Positions 1 to 8,666 of a DNA stretch of 64,000 bases are shown here, piece after piece (within the stretch, counting starts at the first letter, position 1; every line of letters begins with the position of its first letter). This DNA comes from Promethearchaeota archaeon (GTDB lineage Archaea; Asgardarchaeota; Lokiarchaeia; Sigyniarchaeales; SOKP01): positions 246,043-310,042 of the forward strand of contig JAEOUA010000001.1 of assembly GCA_016839555.1 (NCBI GenBank), in the 5' to 3' direction. Position numbers and translations under genes: made by a program. The notes beneath the pieces were generated by a model. That model saw nothing but the letters and a program-made list of their open reading frames with translations. It made no database searches and was not told where the DNA came from.

Positions 1-589
1 GTTTTTTAGAACCCATTACTGCTCCAAAACCAGATCTTCCAGCAGCTCTCATTTTATCGTGAATTATACACGATATTAACGAAAGTCTTTCACCAGCAGG
101 ACCAATCGCAGCAATTTTTACATTTCTGTGCTTTTCAATTATCTTATCTTCCGTTTCATAAATATTTAATCCCCATAATTCATCTGCATCTAAGATTTGC
201 TTATCATTATTGATAATCGTAATATATTTAGGAGTTTCAGCTACCCCCTTAATTAATATCCCATCATAGCCACATTTCTTAATTTCTCTACCAAAATATC
301 CACCACAATTAGAATCGCCCCAAGTGCCCGTTAAAGGAGACTTTCCTGCAAGCATAACGCGTCCAGTTAGAGGAGCTATTGATCCCGTTAAAAGACCTGG
401 AAAATACCCAATTATGGCATCAGGACCTAGTGCATCCGTTTTTTTAGGCATATTTTCGTAAATTAATTTTACAGCAAGACCATAACCTCCCAAATATTGC
501 TGATATATCTCGTCTGGTAATTTTTCTTCTCTGAATGTTCCCTCCGATAAATCTATCCACAAAATTTTTCCATGATATGCATTAGGCAT
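1..589 (-). CDS. Aldehyde:ferredoxin oxidoreductase family protein, N-terminal part (cut by the window edge)
   Basis: About 196 residues of the N-terminal domain are visible; the rest lies left of the window. The translation starts MPNAYHGKILWIDLSEG and contains YLGGYGLAVKLIYENMP, TGRVMLAGKSPLTGTWGDSN and AGRSGFGAVMGSKK, which are the tungstopterin-binding N-domain signatures of the AOR family (oxidation of aldehydes to acids with ferredoxin as acceptor, cytoplasmic, W- or Mo-pterin plus a 4Fe-4S cluster). The cluster cysteines lie in the missing part. The start at 589 is the first ATG and directly precedes the conserved opening strand. Substrate cannot be told. It is divergent from the HycI-like gene at 769. 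Confidence 0.9.
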   Translation of the reverse strand, partial: MPNAYHGKILWIDLSEGTFREEKLPDEIYQQYLGGYGLAVKLIYENMPKKTDALGPDAIIGYFPGLLTGSIAPLTGRVMLAGKSPLTGTWGDSNCGGYFGREIKKCGYDGILIKGVAETPKYITIINNDKQILDADELWGLNIYETEDKIIEKHRNVKIAAIGPAGERLSLISCIIHDKMRAAGRSGFGAVMGSKK

Positions 590-768
590 TATTTTTATCT
601 AGTTTATTATATTATTATTAATTTATTATTTAGTCCATTTGCCTTAATAAAAGTTATGTTGAATGCCAATTCGGAATGAATTTAAATAAATGAGATAACA
701 TAAAATCTTTCTTATTTTTTAAAATTCTTTATAATACTAACTCTAACCACAAAAGTTAATTAAAAATA

Positions 769-1356
769 ATGATTAATCCATTTGGTATGGAAGACTTATT
801 TAATAAGCTTAAAAAACGCTTAAAAAACGCTGAAAGGATAGTTTTTATTGGAATTGGCGAAGTGAAGATGACTGATGATGCTGTGGGACCATATATAATA
901 ACGGAACTATTAGATAAAAAAAATGAAAGATTCCTTTTTATTAATGCGGGAATTGACCCATTAGCTAGAATTGACCAAATAATCGGATTTAAACCATCTC
1001 ATATAATTATTTTAGACACCTGTACTTTAAATAAGGAACCAGGAACAGTAGCGATAATTGAGCGTGAAAATATGACAGATCTGGTCCCAATTTCAACGCA
1101 TACCATACCTATTCATATTGTGATTGATTATATTATAGAAAAAATACCTAATGTTGATATTTTTATGCTGGGATTCGTTCCTGAAAGCATAGATGGATTT
1201 ACAATCTTGAAAATGTATGGGGAAGGAAAATATTCTATCCAAGAATTAAATGAAAATGAGGATCTACCCTTTTTCGGATTTCAATTAACGCCTACCCTTA
1301 AAAAAACCGCGAAACGAGTCATAGAAATAATTGAACAATTACTTCAAGTTATTTAA
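769..1356 (+). CDS. HycI-like hydrogenase maturation endopeptidase (peptidase M52)
   Basis: A 195-residue cytoplasmic protease of the M52 family, which trims the C-terminal tail of a NiFe-hydrogenase large subunit after nickel insertion. The first strand and metal-binding Asp are seen in VFIGIGEVKMTDDAVGP (residues about 25-41), the second Asp in IIILDTCTLNKEPGT (about 79-93) and the conserved His in STHTIPIHIVIDYI (about 111-124); LGFVPESIDGF matches the HycI-type ending strand. Bacterial HycI has GN in the first motif; here it is GIGE, so the first glycine-asparagine step is altered. The protein has a slightly longer tail than HycI (about 155 residues). No hydrogenase gene is in the window, so its client must be encoded elsewhere. 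MEDLF at 787 is an alternative start. Confidence 0.82.
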   Translation: MINPFGMEDLFNKLKKRLKNAERIVFIGIGEVKMTDDAVGPYIITELLDKKNERFLFINAGIDPLARIDQIIGFKPSHIIILDTCTLNKEPGTVAIIERENMTDLVPISTHTIPIHIVIDYIIEKIPNVDIFMLGFVPESIDGFTILKMYGEGKYSIQELNENEDLPFFGFQLTPTLKKTAKRVIEIIEQLLQVI

Positions 1357-1540
1357 ATTTTGATTAATATCTAACTATTTTCTATTTTATACCTTAATTG
1401 AACTGAGAAGGAAGTTCTTAGAAATTCAACTAATGATTAATTCTCGTATAAAACAAATTTCTTTTCTTAAATGGAATATTTTATTTGGTTCTTCTTTTAA
1501 CAATGATAAAAACTTTTTTACCTTTCTAACTTATTTTTAA

Positions 1541-2365
1541 TCATTTTCCTTTAAATTTAGGTGGTCGTTTTAATGCAAAAGCTCTTGTTGCTTCTCTGAA
1601 ATCATGAGTTTTTGTTATTGTTTGATTGTTTGTATTCTCCAAATCCAATATTTTAGTAAGAATATCTTTAAAATACGTGTGAATAGTTTTTTTCATTAGC
1701 TTTATAGCAACACTAGGACCTTTCGGAGGTATTAAACGTAATGCTTGTTCCCTTGCATATGGAATAAGTTGCTCTGCGGGAAGAACTTTATTTACTAACC
1801 CTAAAGTTTCAGCTTCCCTTGCGGTGATCTTATCACCAAGATAGAGTAATTCTTTTGCTTTTTGAAGACCTATTAATCGGGGTAGAATAAAATGTGTACC
1901 AAGAATCGGTAAAACGGCATTTCTTATATAATATAATCCCATCCATGCATCCTCGGACATATAAATTAAATCTCCTCCTAAAAGACAAATACTTACTGCA
2001 GAACCTATAGCAAGCCCGTTAATGGCAAATATGACAAGCTTGGAGAAGTCCCAAAATTTAAGAGCTATTTTTTTTTCTGCAACGTCTAAAAAATCAATCT
2101 CATTTTTGATTTCTGGTTTAATGTCTTGAAAACTTCCAAAATAATTTCCGGAAGAAAACGCATTAGCCTCTTCGCACCCAGTAAATATTAAAACATTAGC
2201 ATTTTTATCAAGTTCCATATCATTTAAAGCGGTTTCAATTTCTAAGAAAGTGATTTTTGACATTGCATTTTTTCTTTTTGGAATATTAAGAGTTATTGTA
2301 CAAATCCCATTTTCTTCTTTATTATATATTATTTCATTAAAATCTTCAATTTGCATAATATTCAA
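1541..2365 (-). CDS. Enoyl-CoA hydratase/isomerase (crotonase) family protein lacking the hydratase glutamates
   Basis: A 274-residue crotonase-fold protein. The oxyanion-hole segments are present: NAFSSGNYFGSF (about 67-78) and NGLAIGSAVSICLLGGDL (about 114-131), followed by LPRLIGLQKAKELLYLGDKI and AEALGLVNKVLP-like residues. In enoyl-CoA hydratases one catalytic Glu follows the GGG of the second oxyanion loop and the other is in a PE dipeptide 20 residues later. Here these positions read Ser (GSAVSI) and Tyr (GLYYIR). So fold and CoA binding are clear, but simple hydratase chemistry is doubtful; isomerase, hydrolase or another crotonase reaction is possible. It stands alone, with no fatty-acid oxidation partner beside it. 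Confidence 0.85.
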   Translation of the reverse strand: MNIMQIEDFNEIIYNKEENGICTITLNIPKRKNAMSKITFLEIETALNDMELDKNANVLIFTGCEEANAFSSGNYFGSFQDIKPEIKNEIDFLDVAEKKIALKFWDFSKLVIFAINGLAIGSAVSICLLGGDLIYMSEDAWMGLYYIRNAVLPILGTHFILPRLIGLQKAKELLYLGDKITAREAETLGLVNKVLPAEQLIPYAREQALRLIPPKGPSVAIKLMKKTIHTYFKDILTKILDLENTNNQTITKTHDFREATRAFALKRPPKFKGK

Positions 2366-2601
2366 TTCAATTATTTAATTTTTGAAATAAATTAAGATTA
2401 TCTTTAGTATATTTATAACTTCTCTTTTTATCTATTATTAATTAAATCTTAAAAATTGAGGAAAATTGATTATCTTCAAAAAACAAAAAAAAATTTTGAT
2501 AAGACGATAAGAAATTAAAAAAAATACCAAATAAATTCTTTTTATTTTTAGGAAAGTAATTTTCTGGAATTCTACTTTGAATAATAAAGATTAAAAAAAA
2601 A

Positions 2602-2811
2602 TTAATCATCATTTTCTTCCAATTTTTCATTTTCTCCTAAAGTATTAATATAATCCACTATTAAATTTATAGTTTCATTTACTACTTTTTTTTCCTTTTC
2701 TTCTAATAATTGTTTGAACGCCTCTAAAAATTTTACTGCTTTCTCTGCATCATGTATTTTCCTAAGATAATTAGTTCCTTTTTTGTTTAGTGAGCCTCCC
2801 CATACAGTCAT
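2602..2811 (-). CDS. Small helical protein of unknown function
   Basis: A 69-residue acidic, Lys/Glu-rich protein; residues about 22-65 look like one or two amphipathic helices (AEKAVKFLEAFKQLLEE). No family recognised. It lies 74 bp downstream of the TusA-like gene on the same strand and could be the last gene of that unit. A second open frame at 2442-2630 overlaps it and is Phe/Asn/Lys-rich noise, so I prefer this one. Confidence 0.45.
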   Translation of the reverse strand: MTVWGGSLNKKGTNYLRKIHDAEKAVKFLEAFKQLLEEKEKKVVNETINLIVDYINTLGENEKLEENDD

Positions 2812-2885
2812 TTAAGAACAAAATCTATTTGATATGATTATATTTAATTAAGAAGATAAGATTTTTAAGAGTTTTTATCATAATC

Positions 2886-3113
2886 CTATTGCTTTTCGAT
2901 CTTTAAATAATAAGTTTTTCCTTGCGTTTTGAATTCTAAAACTTTATCCCCATGAGTTTCAACATACCTTTGAATATTTTCTCCTGCTTCTGGGAAATCT
3001 CCTTCAATTTCAAGAATATCTTTAGGATTCATTTGACTTAATTCTTTTTTTGTTTTTGCAACAGGCATTGGACAAACCAAGCCTGAGCAATCTAACTTTT
3101 TAGATTCCGGCAT
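2886..3113 (-). CDS. TusA/SirA-like sulfur-carrier protein
   Basis: A 75-residue protein of the TusA family of persulfide carriers. The diagnostic motif LDCSGLVCPMPVAKTKKEL is at residues 7-25: the Cys of CPMP carries the persulfide; a second Cys precedes it. The beta-alpha-beta-alpha-beta-beta pattern ends in KTYYLKIEKQ. A GAGGTGA ribosome-binding site overlaps the region just after the DsrE-like stop codon, and the intergenic distance is only 14 bp, so the two genes are co-transcribed and probably translationally linked. Role inferred: handing sulfur between the DsrE-like protein and a thiolation pathway. Confidence 0.9.
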   Translation of the reverse strand: MPESKKLDCSGLVCPMPVAKTKKELSQMNPKDILEIEGDFPEAGENIQRYVETHGDKVLEFKTQGKTYYLKIEKQ

Positions 3114-3127
3114 TTTTTCACCTCATT

Positions 3128-3496
3128 TCATGCAAAAAGTATCTTGTCTGCTTCCTTACACATTTCTAAGAAACCATGCATTGTTGTGGGGGTGCATCCC
3201 TCCATTAATTCATCTTCCTTCATTCCACGAGCTTTCATACATACACCACAGACTAAAACTTTTGCACCTTCTTCAATAACGTTTGCAAGCCACTGTCCCA
3301 CATTATCATAAGTTGTGGGGTCTTGATTTTTATGTCCTACCCATATTCCATCTTCAACGAGAAAAATATTTATCTTATGTCCATCCAACAGAGCAGTGTA
3401 AGCAAATCTGAGCATAGTATAGGGTCTCTCTGTGGTGTATTGTCCAGATCCGATGGCGATTGTGAATGTTAACTGTTTATCAGACAAATTTTTCAA
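3128..3496 (-). CDS. DsrE/DsrF-like sulfur-relay protein
   Basis: A 122-residue DsrE-superfamily protein. Features: a first strand with FTIAIGSGQYTTERPYTMLR, IFLVEDGIWVGHK in the middle, and the conserved cysteine region VLVCGVCMKARGM (about 84-96), followed by TTMHGFLEMCKEADKILFA. The Cys pair with RG is the expected persulfide site. It is the first gene of a two-gene unit with the TusA-like protein, the usual pairing of donor and acceptor in sulfur relay. Soluble, cytoplasmic. The exact acceptor is not known from this context. Confidence 0.88.
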   Translation of the reverse strand: MKNLSDKQLTFTIAIGSGQYTTERPYTMLRFAYTALLDGHKINIFLVEDGIWVGHKNQDPTTYDNVGQWLANVIEEGAKVLVCGVCMKARGMKEDELMEGCTPTTMHGFLEMCKEADKILFA

Positions 3497-3628
3497 CCTA
3501 ATTCAATTTAATTGTTTATTATTAAGAAGGATAATATTAAATATTTATTAACCTTTTCGCTAATTTTTATTAATATAATCGATAAATAGCCAATAATTTA
3601 CAAAAATTGTTTTTTTAATGAAGAGAAA

Positions 3629-3640
3629 TTTATTTAAATA
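3629..3640 (+). promoter_or_regulatory. TATA box of the SDR gene
   Basis: The run tttatttaaata is centred about 26 bp before the ATG at 3661 and is preceded by a purine stretch (gaagagaaa) like a BRE. There is no Shine-Dalgarno before that ATG, so a leaderless archaeal transcript is likely. Confidence 0.5.
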
Positions 3641-3660
3641 ATTACATTGAAGGATTTAAT

Positions 3661-4482
3661 ATGAAAGAAAAAGAACTGAAAAACAAAATAGCGATTATTA
3701 CTGGCGCTGCAGGAGGAATTGGAAAAGAAGTCGTCAAACTCTTTGACGAAAAAGGAATAAAATTAGTCTTGACAGATGTTAATTTAGAGCCTCTAAAAGA
3801 ATTAGAAAAGGAATTACACCAAGAGCCTCTCTTTATTTCTTGTGATATTAGAAACTTAGATGAAATTAAAGCTGTAATTTCAAAAGCAATTCAAACACAC
3901 GGGAAAATCGATATTTTGGTAAATACTGTTGGAATTATTATCCCCTCTCTTTTTGAAAATACTACTTATGAGGATATTCATAAACAAATTGATATAAATC
4001 TAATTGGCACTATTCAATTTACTAAAGAAATAATTCCTTTTATGAAGAAAGGTGGTGGAGGGAATATTGTAACTATCTCATCTTTAGCGGGAATCGTCCC
4101 TGAGACACATAGCTCAATTTATACAGCTAGCAAATTCGCATTACGAGGATTAAATTGGACTTTGAATTTGGAATTAGAAGATCATGATATTTTTGTTTCA
4201 ACAATTTTCCCCGATTCCGTCGACACTCCAATGCTCGAATATGAGGCTAAACATGGAGGTTCGCCTTTAACTTTCCTTCATGACCCAGTAGATCCTCAAA
4301 AAGTGGCGGAGGGAATTCTTAAAGCAATTTTAAAAAAGAAAGTGGAAGTATGTGTGCCGCATTCTGAGGGAATACTTTCAAAAATAATTATGTGTCTCCC
4401 AAGTCAAGTGAAGAGACTCTGGCCTAAATATGAAAAGAAGGGAGAAAAGAAACGAGAAGAATATCTAAAGAATTTAGATTAG
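3661..4482 (+). CDS. Short-chain dehydrogenase/reductase
   Basis: A 273-residue classical SDR. The nucleotide-binding motif TGAAGGIG is at residues 15-22, a D after the second strand (LTDVNLEPL) suggests NAD preference, the usual NAG motif is NTVG here, and the catalytic set is Ser in TISSLAGIV, Tyr and Lys in YTASKFALRG. SDRs oxidise or reduce alcohol/ketone substrates; the specific substrate cannot be read from the sequence. The C-terminal tail (about 230-273) is basic and longer than in the shortest SDRs. Monocistronic, with its own TATA box. Confidence 0.9.
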   Translation: MKEKELKNKIAIITGAAGGIGKEVVKLFDEKGIKLVLTDVNLEPLKELEKELHQEPLFISCDIRNLDEIKAVISKAIQTHGKIDILVNTVGIIIPSLFENTTYEDIHKQIDINLIGTIQFTKEIIPFMKKGGGGNIVTISSLAGIVPETHSSIYTASKFALRGLNWTLNLELEDHDIFVSTIFPDSVDTPMLEYEAKHGGSPLTFLHDPVDPQKVAEGILKAILKKKVEVCVPHSEGILSKIIMCLPSQVKRLWPKYEKKGEKKREEYLKNLD

Positions 4483-4490
4483 ACATTACA

Positions 4491-4745
4491 ATTTTTTATT
4501 AATTTTATCGAGGCTAATAGTTGCTTTATAATCAGAAAGAGTAGAATCGAAAGAAAATCTGGCAGACGATAATAATTTTATTACATTTTTTTTAATCTTT
4601 TCTGAATACTCTGAATTAAGGAACTAACTACAGGGGAAATCAAAAACATAATAAAATGAATTAGTTTTTGAAGTTGGTTTTTTAGACACGAATTTTCCAA
4701 CGGTTTATGAACAAATGCTTCAAAAAGAGAAAATTTTTCTATCTA
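4491..4745 (-). pseudogene. Decayed C-terminal copy of the HD-family gene at 5566-6870
   Basis: This stretch aligns over its whole length with 5571-5820, the 3' end of the HD-family gene, in the same orientation. Shared blocks include ataatcagaaagagtagaat, tctgaattaa and gggaaatc-aaaacataataaaat. It has point changes and stop codons and no open frame of its own. The alpha/beta hydrolase gene therefore sits between a complete HD gene and a remnant of a second copy, consistent with a tandem duplication followed by loss. Confidence 0.8.
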
Positions 4746-4800
4746 AGTTCTTTTCAAGATGATATTAATATATTTTAATAAATATTATAAAAATATCAAT

Positions 4801-5562
4801 ATGAAATCAGAAGTATATAAAAATATCAACAATATTAAGCTCCGAATGCGGATATTTGAGTCTAAAGATAGCGTATCAGAAGATTTAAAAGGAGCACTCA
4901 TATTTCTCCAAGGATCTGGAGGTGCACAATTTTTTCCTCAATGCAAGTACTTTGCAAAGAGAGGTATGGTAACTCTTACAGCACAATTTCGTGTGCCAAT
5001 CAGACATAAGAAATTTTGGCCATATTTTGAGAGTATTTCTGATGGAAAATCTGCCATTCGCTATATTAGAAGTAATGCTTCGAGATTTAATATTGATCCA
5101 AATAAAATTGCTGTTTCTGGTGCCTCTCAAGGCTCAATTTACGCATTAGGGTCCGCCTTAATCAAAGGTTTAGAATCTAAGGGTGAAGATCTTAATATTA
5201 GTTCAGAACCGAATGCTTTAATATTACTCAGTACGCCAATTCCATATTGGAAATTTATTATTGATTACATTCATAAACGAAGACCCAATGAAATAACCCC
5301 TATACATCACATTAAAGAAGAACTCCCTCCTACAATTCTCATTCATTCTATCGAAGATGCTATCGAAGATGTTAAGAAATTTACACGGAAAATGAAAGAT
5401 TTAGGTGATGATTGCGAATTATTTTCATTCGAAGGTAAAGAACATGGATTTATCAAGCGTGGAAGGTCTGATGATGGGAAGTATGACAATAACCCTTATG
5501 AAAAATCACTCGTTATAATAGATAAATTCCTTTCAAGATTAGGTTATCTTATTGTGGCGTAG
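4801..5562 (+). CDS. Alpha/beta hydrolase (esterase/peptidase S9-like)
   Basis: About 253 residues from the preferred start at 4801 (MKSEVYKN); an upstream in-frame ATG at 4759 only adds a low-complexity lead that overlaps the likely TATA region. The nucleophile elbow is GASQGS, the oxyanion strand is ALIFLQGSGGA, the acid is probably Asp in SIEDAIEDVKKF and the His is in GKEHGFIKRG. The arrangement matches dienelactone-hydrolase/acetyl-esterase-like enzymes that cut ester or amide bonds. No signal peptide, so cytoplasmic. Substrate unknown. It ends only 3 bp from the convergent HD-family gene. Confidence 0.82.
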   Translation: MKSEVYKNINNIKLRMRIFESKDSVSEDLKGALIFLQGSGGAQFFPQCKYFAKRGMVTLTAQFRVPIRHKKFWPYFESISDGKSAIRYIRSNASRFNIDPNKIAVSGASQGSIYALGSALIKGLESKGEDLNISSEPNALILLSTPIPYWKFIIDYIHKRRPNEITPIHHIKEELPPTILIHSIEDAIEDVKKFTRKMKDLGDDCELFSFEGKEHGFIKRGRSDDGKYDNNPYEKSLVIIDKFLSRLGYLIVA

Positions 5563-5565
5563 ATA

Positions 5566-6870
5566 CTAAAATTTTTTTTTAATTTTATCAAAACTAATAT
5601 CCACTATATAATCAGAAAGAGTAGAATCAAAAGAAAATGTAGCAGAGGATAATACTTTTATCACATTTCTTTTAATCTTTTCTATATAATCTGAATTAAA
5701 GAACCAACTACGAGGGAAATCGAAAACATAATAAAATAAATTAAATTTAGAATTAGGATTCTTAGATAAAAATTTTCCAACAATCTGAGAACAAGCGCTC
5801 CAGAAAGAAAAAATATCACCTTGAACTAAAGTAGATTCATTTACAGGCTCTCGGCGAAACTCTTTCATAGATAAAATCATCATCAACGGCAAAGTGTATT
5901 TAAATTGAATTCTGGGGTGTTCATCTCCTAAAGAACTTTGAAATTGTTTCCAATCCGTTCCAATAAGAGCAAGACCTTCCTCAATTTTTGAATAATAAAA
6001 ATTTTCCGTTAAATATGGTTTCACAGTAATAAATTGAAAAATTCTTAAGGAGCATGCGATCCTCCATTTTAAATTCTGAGTATCTAATTGGAATAAAGAT
6101 TTTTCAAGATATTTCTTCTGTGATTCTTCTTTTTTAACTTTGAAGCAATGTGTAAATACCTCAGTTAAATTTGCACATATTTCATCATAATAATAGAAAT
6201 AATGATCATAAATCTGGGAGTAATTATATCCCCATATATCAACGAACGTAAAGACTTTTAATGTTTTAAATAAGATTTGAATATGATAATCAGAAATTGG
6301 TTTATTATCATCTTTTAAATCAGAATAGAGCGCGATACTTCCATAATAACTGCTCTCTCCCGTAAAAATTGTACCGATTAGTAAATGATGCTTAATTGAG
6401 ATTAAGATCAATTTTTTAATAATTTTAGAGAGATTAAAGCGGTCTAAAAAGTGGTGTTCTCTGATAAGTTTTTCTGATTCAATAGTATGCCACGTTCTAT
6501 TAAAGGGACGACTAAGATCATGATATAATAAAATAAGTGGAAAATAAAGAGGCTGGAATTCATATAATTCTTCCAATTGATTTCTTAAAATTATTATATT
6601 ATTTTTATTGATGTCTTTTTCAAATTGATTATTGATGATTGAAAAATAGTTATAAAGAGCGTGAAAAGTATGTCGTAAAGTTCTAAATGCCTCATATTTA
6701 TCTTGCTCTATCCCTTTTATCACAAAATCAAACCATTTTGGGAAGAGAATAGAGAGCTGTTTCACCTCTTCTGAATTAATTAGATCCGTCTCTGATATTT
6801 GCCAAATATTTAAGTTAGATTCTATAAAAATCTTTTCTAGTTTCTGATAGTAATTTTTTTCTAATTCCAT
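5566..6870 (-). CDS. HD-superfamily protein, large, function unknown
   Basis: A 434-residue protein. The metal-site pattern of HD phosphohydrolases can be traced: His in LRHTFHALYNYF (about 65-76), the HD dyad in LLYHDLSRPFNRTWH (about 112-126) and a later His pair in SIKHHLLIGTIF (about 157-168). After residue 200 no known domain is recognised; the sequence is rich in aromatic residues and helical. It may hydrolyse nucleotide or phosphoester substrates, but nothing fixes the substrate. Next gene (DUF362 ferredoxin) starts upstream on the same strand, 15 bp away, so they may be cotranscribed. A partial decayed copy lies at 4491-4745. Confidence 0.65.
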   Translation of the reverse strand: MELEKNYYQKLEKIFIESNLNIWQISETDLINSEEVKQLSILFPKWFDFVIKGIEQDKYEAFRTLRHTFHALYNYFSIINNQFEKDINKNNIIILRNQLEELYEFQPLYFPLILLYHDLSRPFNRTWHTIESEKLIREHHFLDRFNLSKIIKKLILISIKHHLLIGTIFTGESSYYGSIALYSDLKDDNKPISDYHIQILFKTLKVFTFVDIWGYNYSQIYDHYFYYYDEICANLTEVFTHCFKVKKEESQKKYLEKSLFQLDTQNLKWRIACSLRIFQFITVKPYLTENFYYSKIEEGLALIGTDWKQFQSSLGDEHPRIQFKYTLPLMMILSMKEFRREPVNESTLVQGDIFSFWSACSQIVGKFLSKNPNSKFNLFYYVFDFPRSWFFNSDYIEKIKRNVIKVLSSATFSFDSTLSDYIVDISFDKIKKKF

Positions 6871-6885
6871 TATAAGCGTTTTAAA

Positions 6886-8118
6886 TTATAAAAAAATCCA
6901 TAAAAAAACTCCAACAATTATTCCTATAATTATAAGGAAAAAAACCCCTGCCCAAGAAAACAAGAAATTTCTTACATAATTAATTTTAAAATCTACCGCT
7001 TCATAAGGGCACAATTCAGCACAACAATAACAAAATATACATTTCTTTCTTTCCCAACTTGGAGTATTACCCTTCTTGATTATTTCTGGTGGAGTGATCG
7101 CATTACCAGGACAATTTTCCCAACAAGTAGAGCAAAGCCTGCATTTATTTGGATCAAATTTTATCGTAGCTCTGAACACCACATTTCCCATATAATCTGC
7201 TAACCATGATGGTAAAGGTACAGATACTGGATGCTTCCTTGGTATTTTAAATTTGCGAGAAACATCTTTTAAATTTTCCCCTAAGAATTGAATTTCCGAG
7301 ATATCAGAAGTCCCAAGATTTTTTTCTACTGCTTTCTCAATATATTTAACTTTTTGTGGATCGAGCCCAATAATTTTACATACAGCGGTATCTAAGGCCA
7401 CACCATCAAATCCCGCTATAATTAAATCCAACTTAACTATCTCTCCCTTGCTGGGACCTTTTCCTTCTTGACATAAATACCCATCAATTACAGTTAATTG
7501 TGGATTTGATACAGAATAAATATCGGCTAAAGCTGCAGAAAATGCATCTAAGGTTGAAAATCTCGCATGTGTTTTTGCTTTATTTCCCAAAATTAAAGTC
7601 CCAAACATATTTTTTATGCAGCAGGTTAATAATGTTTGCCAGTGGGTCTTTATTTTCGGAATATTGATAATTAAATCAGCTTCTTTTAATAATGGAGAAG
7701 AGACAAATTGCTCGAGGACTAAGGGATTTTTGACATCATATTTTATACGTTCTGTTTTTTCAAATGGAGTCCAATTTACATTTTCTTCTTGACATATCTT
7801 TTTTATTCCGCTCCCTTCAAATGCTTTTTCAGTAACTCCTGGTGATGATGTACCGCTTGATTCAGCAACGATAATATCATTCTGGTTATGATGCTTTATC
7901 CATTTTATCACCGCCCTAACTATTTCTGGATGAGTTGTTACTGCCCGCTCTGGCTCTTTACTCTTCAAAATATTAGGTTTAATTACAATCTTCATAGCAT
8001 TTTTATTAAATAATGATTCTGCATTTATTAAATCAAGAGCCTCAAAGACTGCACGTTCAATCTCATTGTTTTTAATCTTCACAATCGAGATCTTATTGTT
8101 TTTCATGGGAAAGTTCAC
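6886..8118 (-). CDS. DUF362 protein with two 4Fe-4S clusters and a C-terminal membrane anchor
   Basis: A 410-residue protein. Residues about 30-290 form the DUF362 domain (VIKPNILKSKEPERAVTTHPE, AESSGTSSPGV, INIPKIKTHWQT, CIKNMFGTL). Residues about 325-385 carry two ferredoxin motifs, CRLCSTCWENCP and CIFCYCCAELCP, each with the four Cys of a 4Fe-4S cluster. The last 25 residues are a single hydrophobic helix (FFLIIIGIIVGVFLWIFL), unusual for the family and pointing to membrane attachment with the clusters near the membrane. DUF362 proteins are redox proteins without a settled reaction. Starts at the ATG at 8118. Confidence 0.85.
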   Translation of the reverse strand: MNFPMKNNKISIVKIKNNEIERAVFEALDLINAESLFNKNAMKIVIKPNILKSKEPERAVTTHPEIVRAVIKWIKHHNQNDIIVAESSGTSSPGVTEKAFEGSGIKKICQEENVNWTPFEKTERIKYDVKNPLVLEQFVSSPLLKEADLIINIPKIKTHWQTLLTCCIKNMFGTLILGNKAKTHARFSTLDAFSAALADIYSVSNPQLTVIDGYLCQEGKGPSKGEIVKLDLIIAGFDGVALDTAVCKIIGLDPQKVKYIEKAVEKNLGTSDISEIQFLGENLKDVSRKFKIPRKHPVSVPLPSWLADYMGNVVFRATIKFDPNKCRLCSTCWENCPGNAITPPEIIKKGNTPSWERKKCIFCYCCAELCPYEAVDFKINYVRNFLFSWAGVFFLIIIGIIVGVFLWIFL

Positions 8119-8226
8119 ATTTTAAATATTAATTCATTTAAATAACAACTTTTAAAAAAAATTCTTTTTTTATTTTGGTATAATTTTATAATCTAAAAAA
8201 ATCAATTGATTAAAAAGGAGATACTT

Positions 8227-8409
8227 ATGAGTGTTAATATAAAAGAAAAAAGTGTAAAAATAATTGGAATCCTTATAGCTATTATTGGAGGTTTAATTGC
8301 TTTTATCGGTGGAATAAAAATAGGAAACGCTGTTGGAAACATATGGAATATTTTCGGGGGAATGGCTCTCGCAGCTATAGGAGGACATATCACCAACCTA
8401 ATTAAGTAA
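8227..8409 (+). CDS. Small membrane protein with two hydrophobic helices
   Basis: About 60 residues from MSVNIKEKS. The start is chosen because an aaggag ribosome-binding site (8215-8220) lies 6 bp before this ATG; the longer frame from a TTG at 8206 would contain that site. Two Gly/Ile/Ala-rich helices (about 13-33 and 39-57) with GG motifs can pair as a hairpin. No family recognised. Monocistronic. Confidence 0.6.
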   Translation: MSVNIKEKSVKIIGILIAIIGGLIAFIGGIKIGNAVGNIWNIFGGMALAAIGGHITNLIK

Positions 8410-8560
8410 AATATCCTAAATTGCATCCTTTTTTTTATTTTAAATTTTTTATTAAGGATAATAGAAATAATTTATGAAATATAGACAAGAATTTAATATA
8501 TTCTCAAACTCACTTCTAAAATAAAAATAAGATTATTTAAGAAGAAAAATCAAGTACTAA

Positions 8561-8570
8561 TTTATATAAA
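8561..8570 (+). promoter_or_regulatory. TATA-like box of the rubrerythrin gene
   Basis: The sequence tttatataaa lies about 100 bp before the rubrerythrin ATG. The gene has a good Shine-Dalgarno, gaggtgg (8654-8660), so a leadered transcript with a long 5' end fits. Whether the leader has a regulatory role cannot be seen. Confidence 0.35.
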
Positions 8571-8666
8571 ATAAGACCTTAGGTTTTTAATTATTATAAC
8601 TATGTTTAAAAATTAATTTAGATTTTTATGATTACATAAAAAACAATTCAATAGAGGTGGAATTAA

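Noticed and set aside
2442..2630. Minus-strand frame of 62 residues
   Set aside because: Low-complexity Phe/Asn/Lys content, overlaps the better small gene at 2602-2811 and has no motif.
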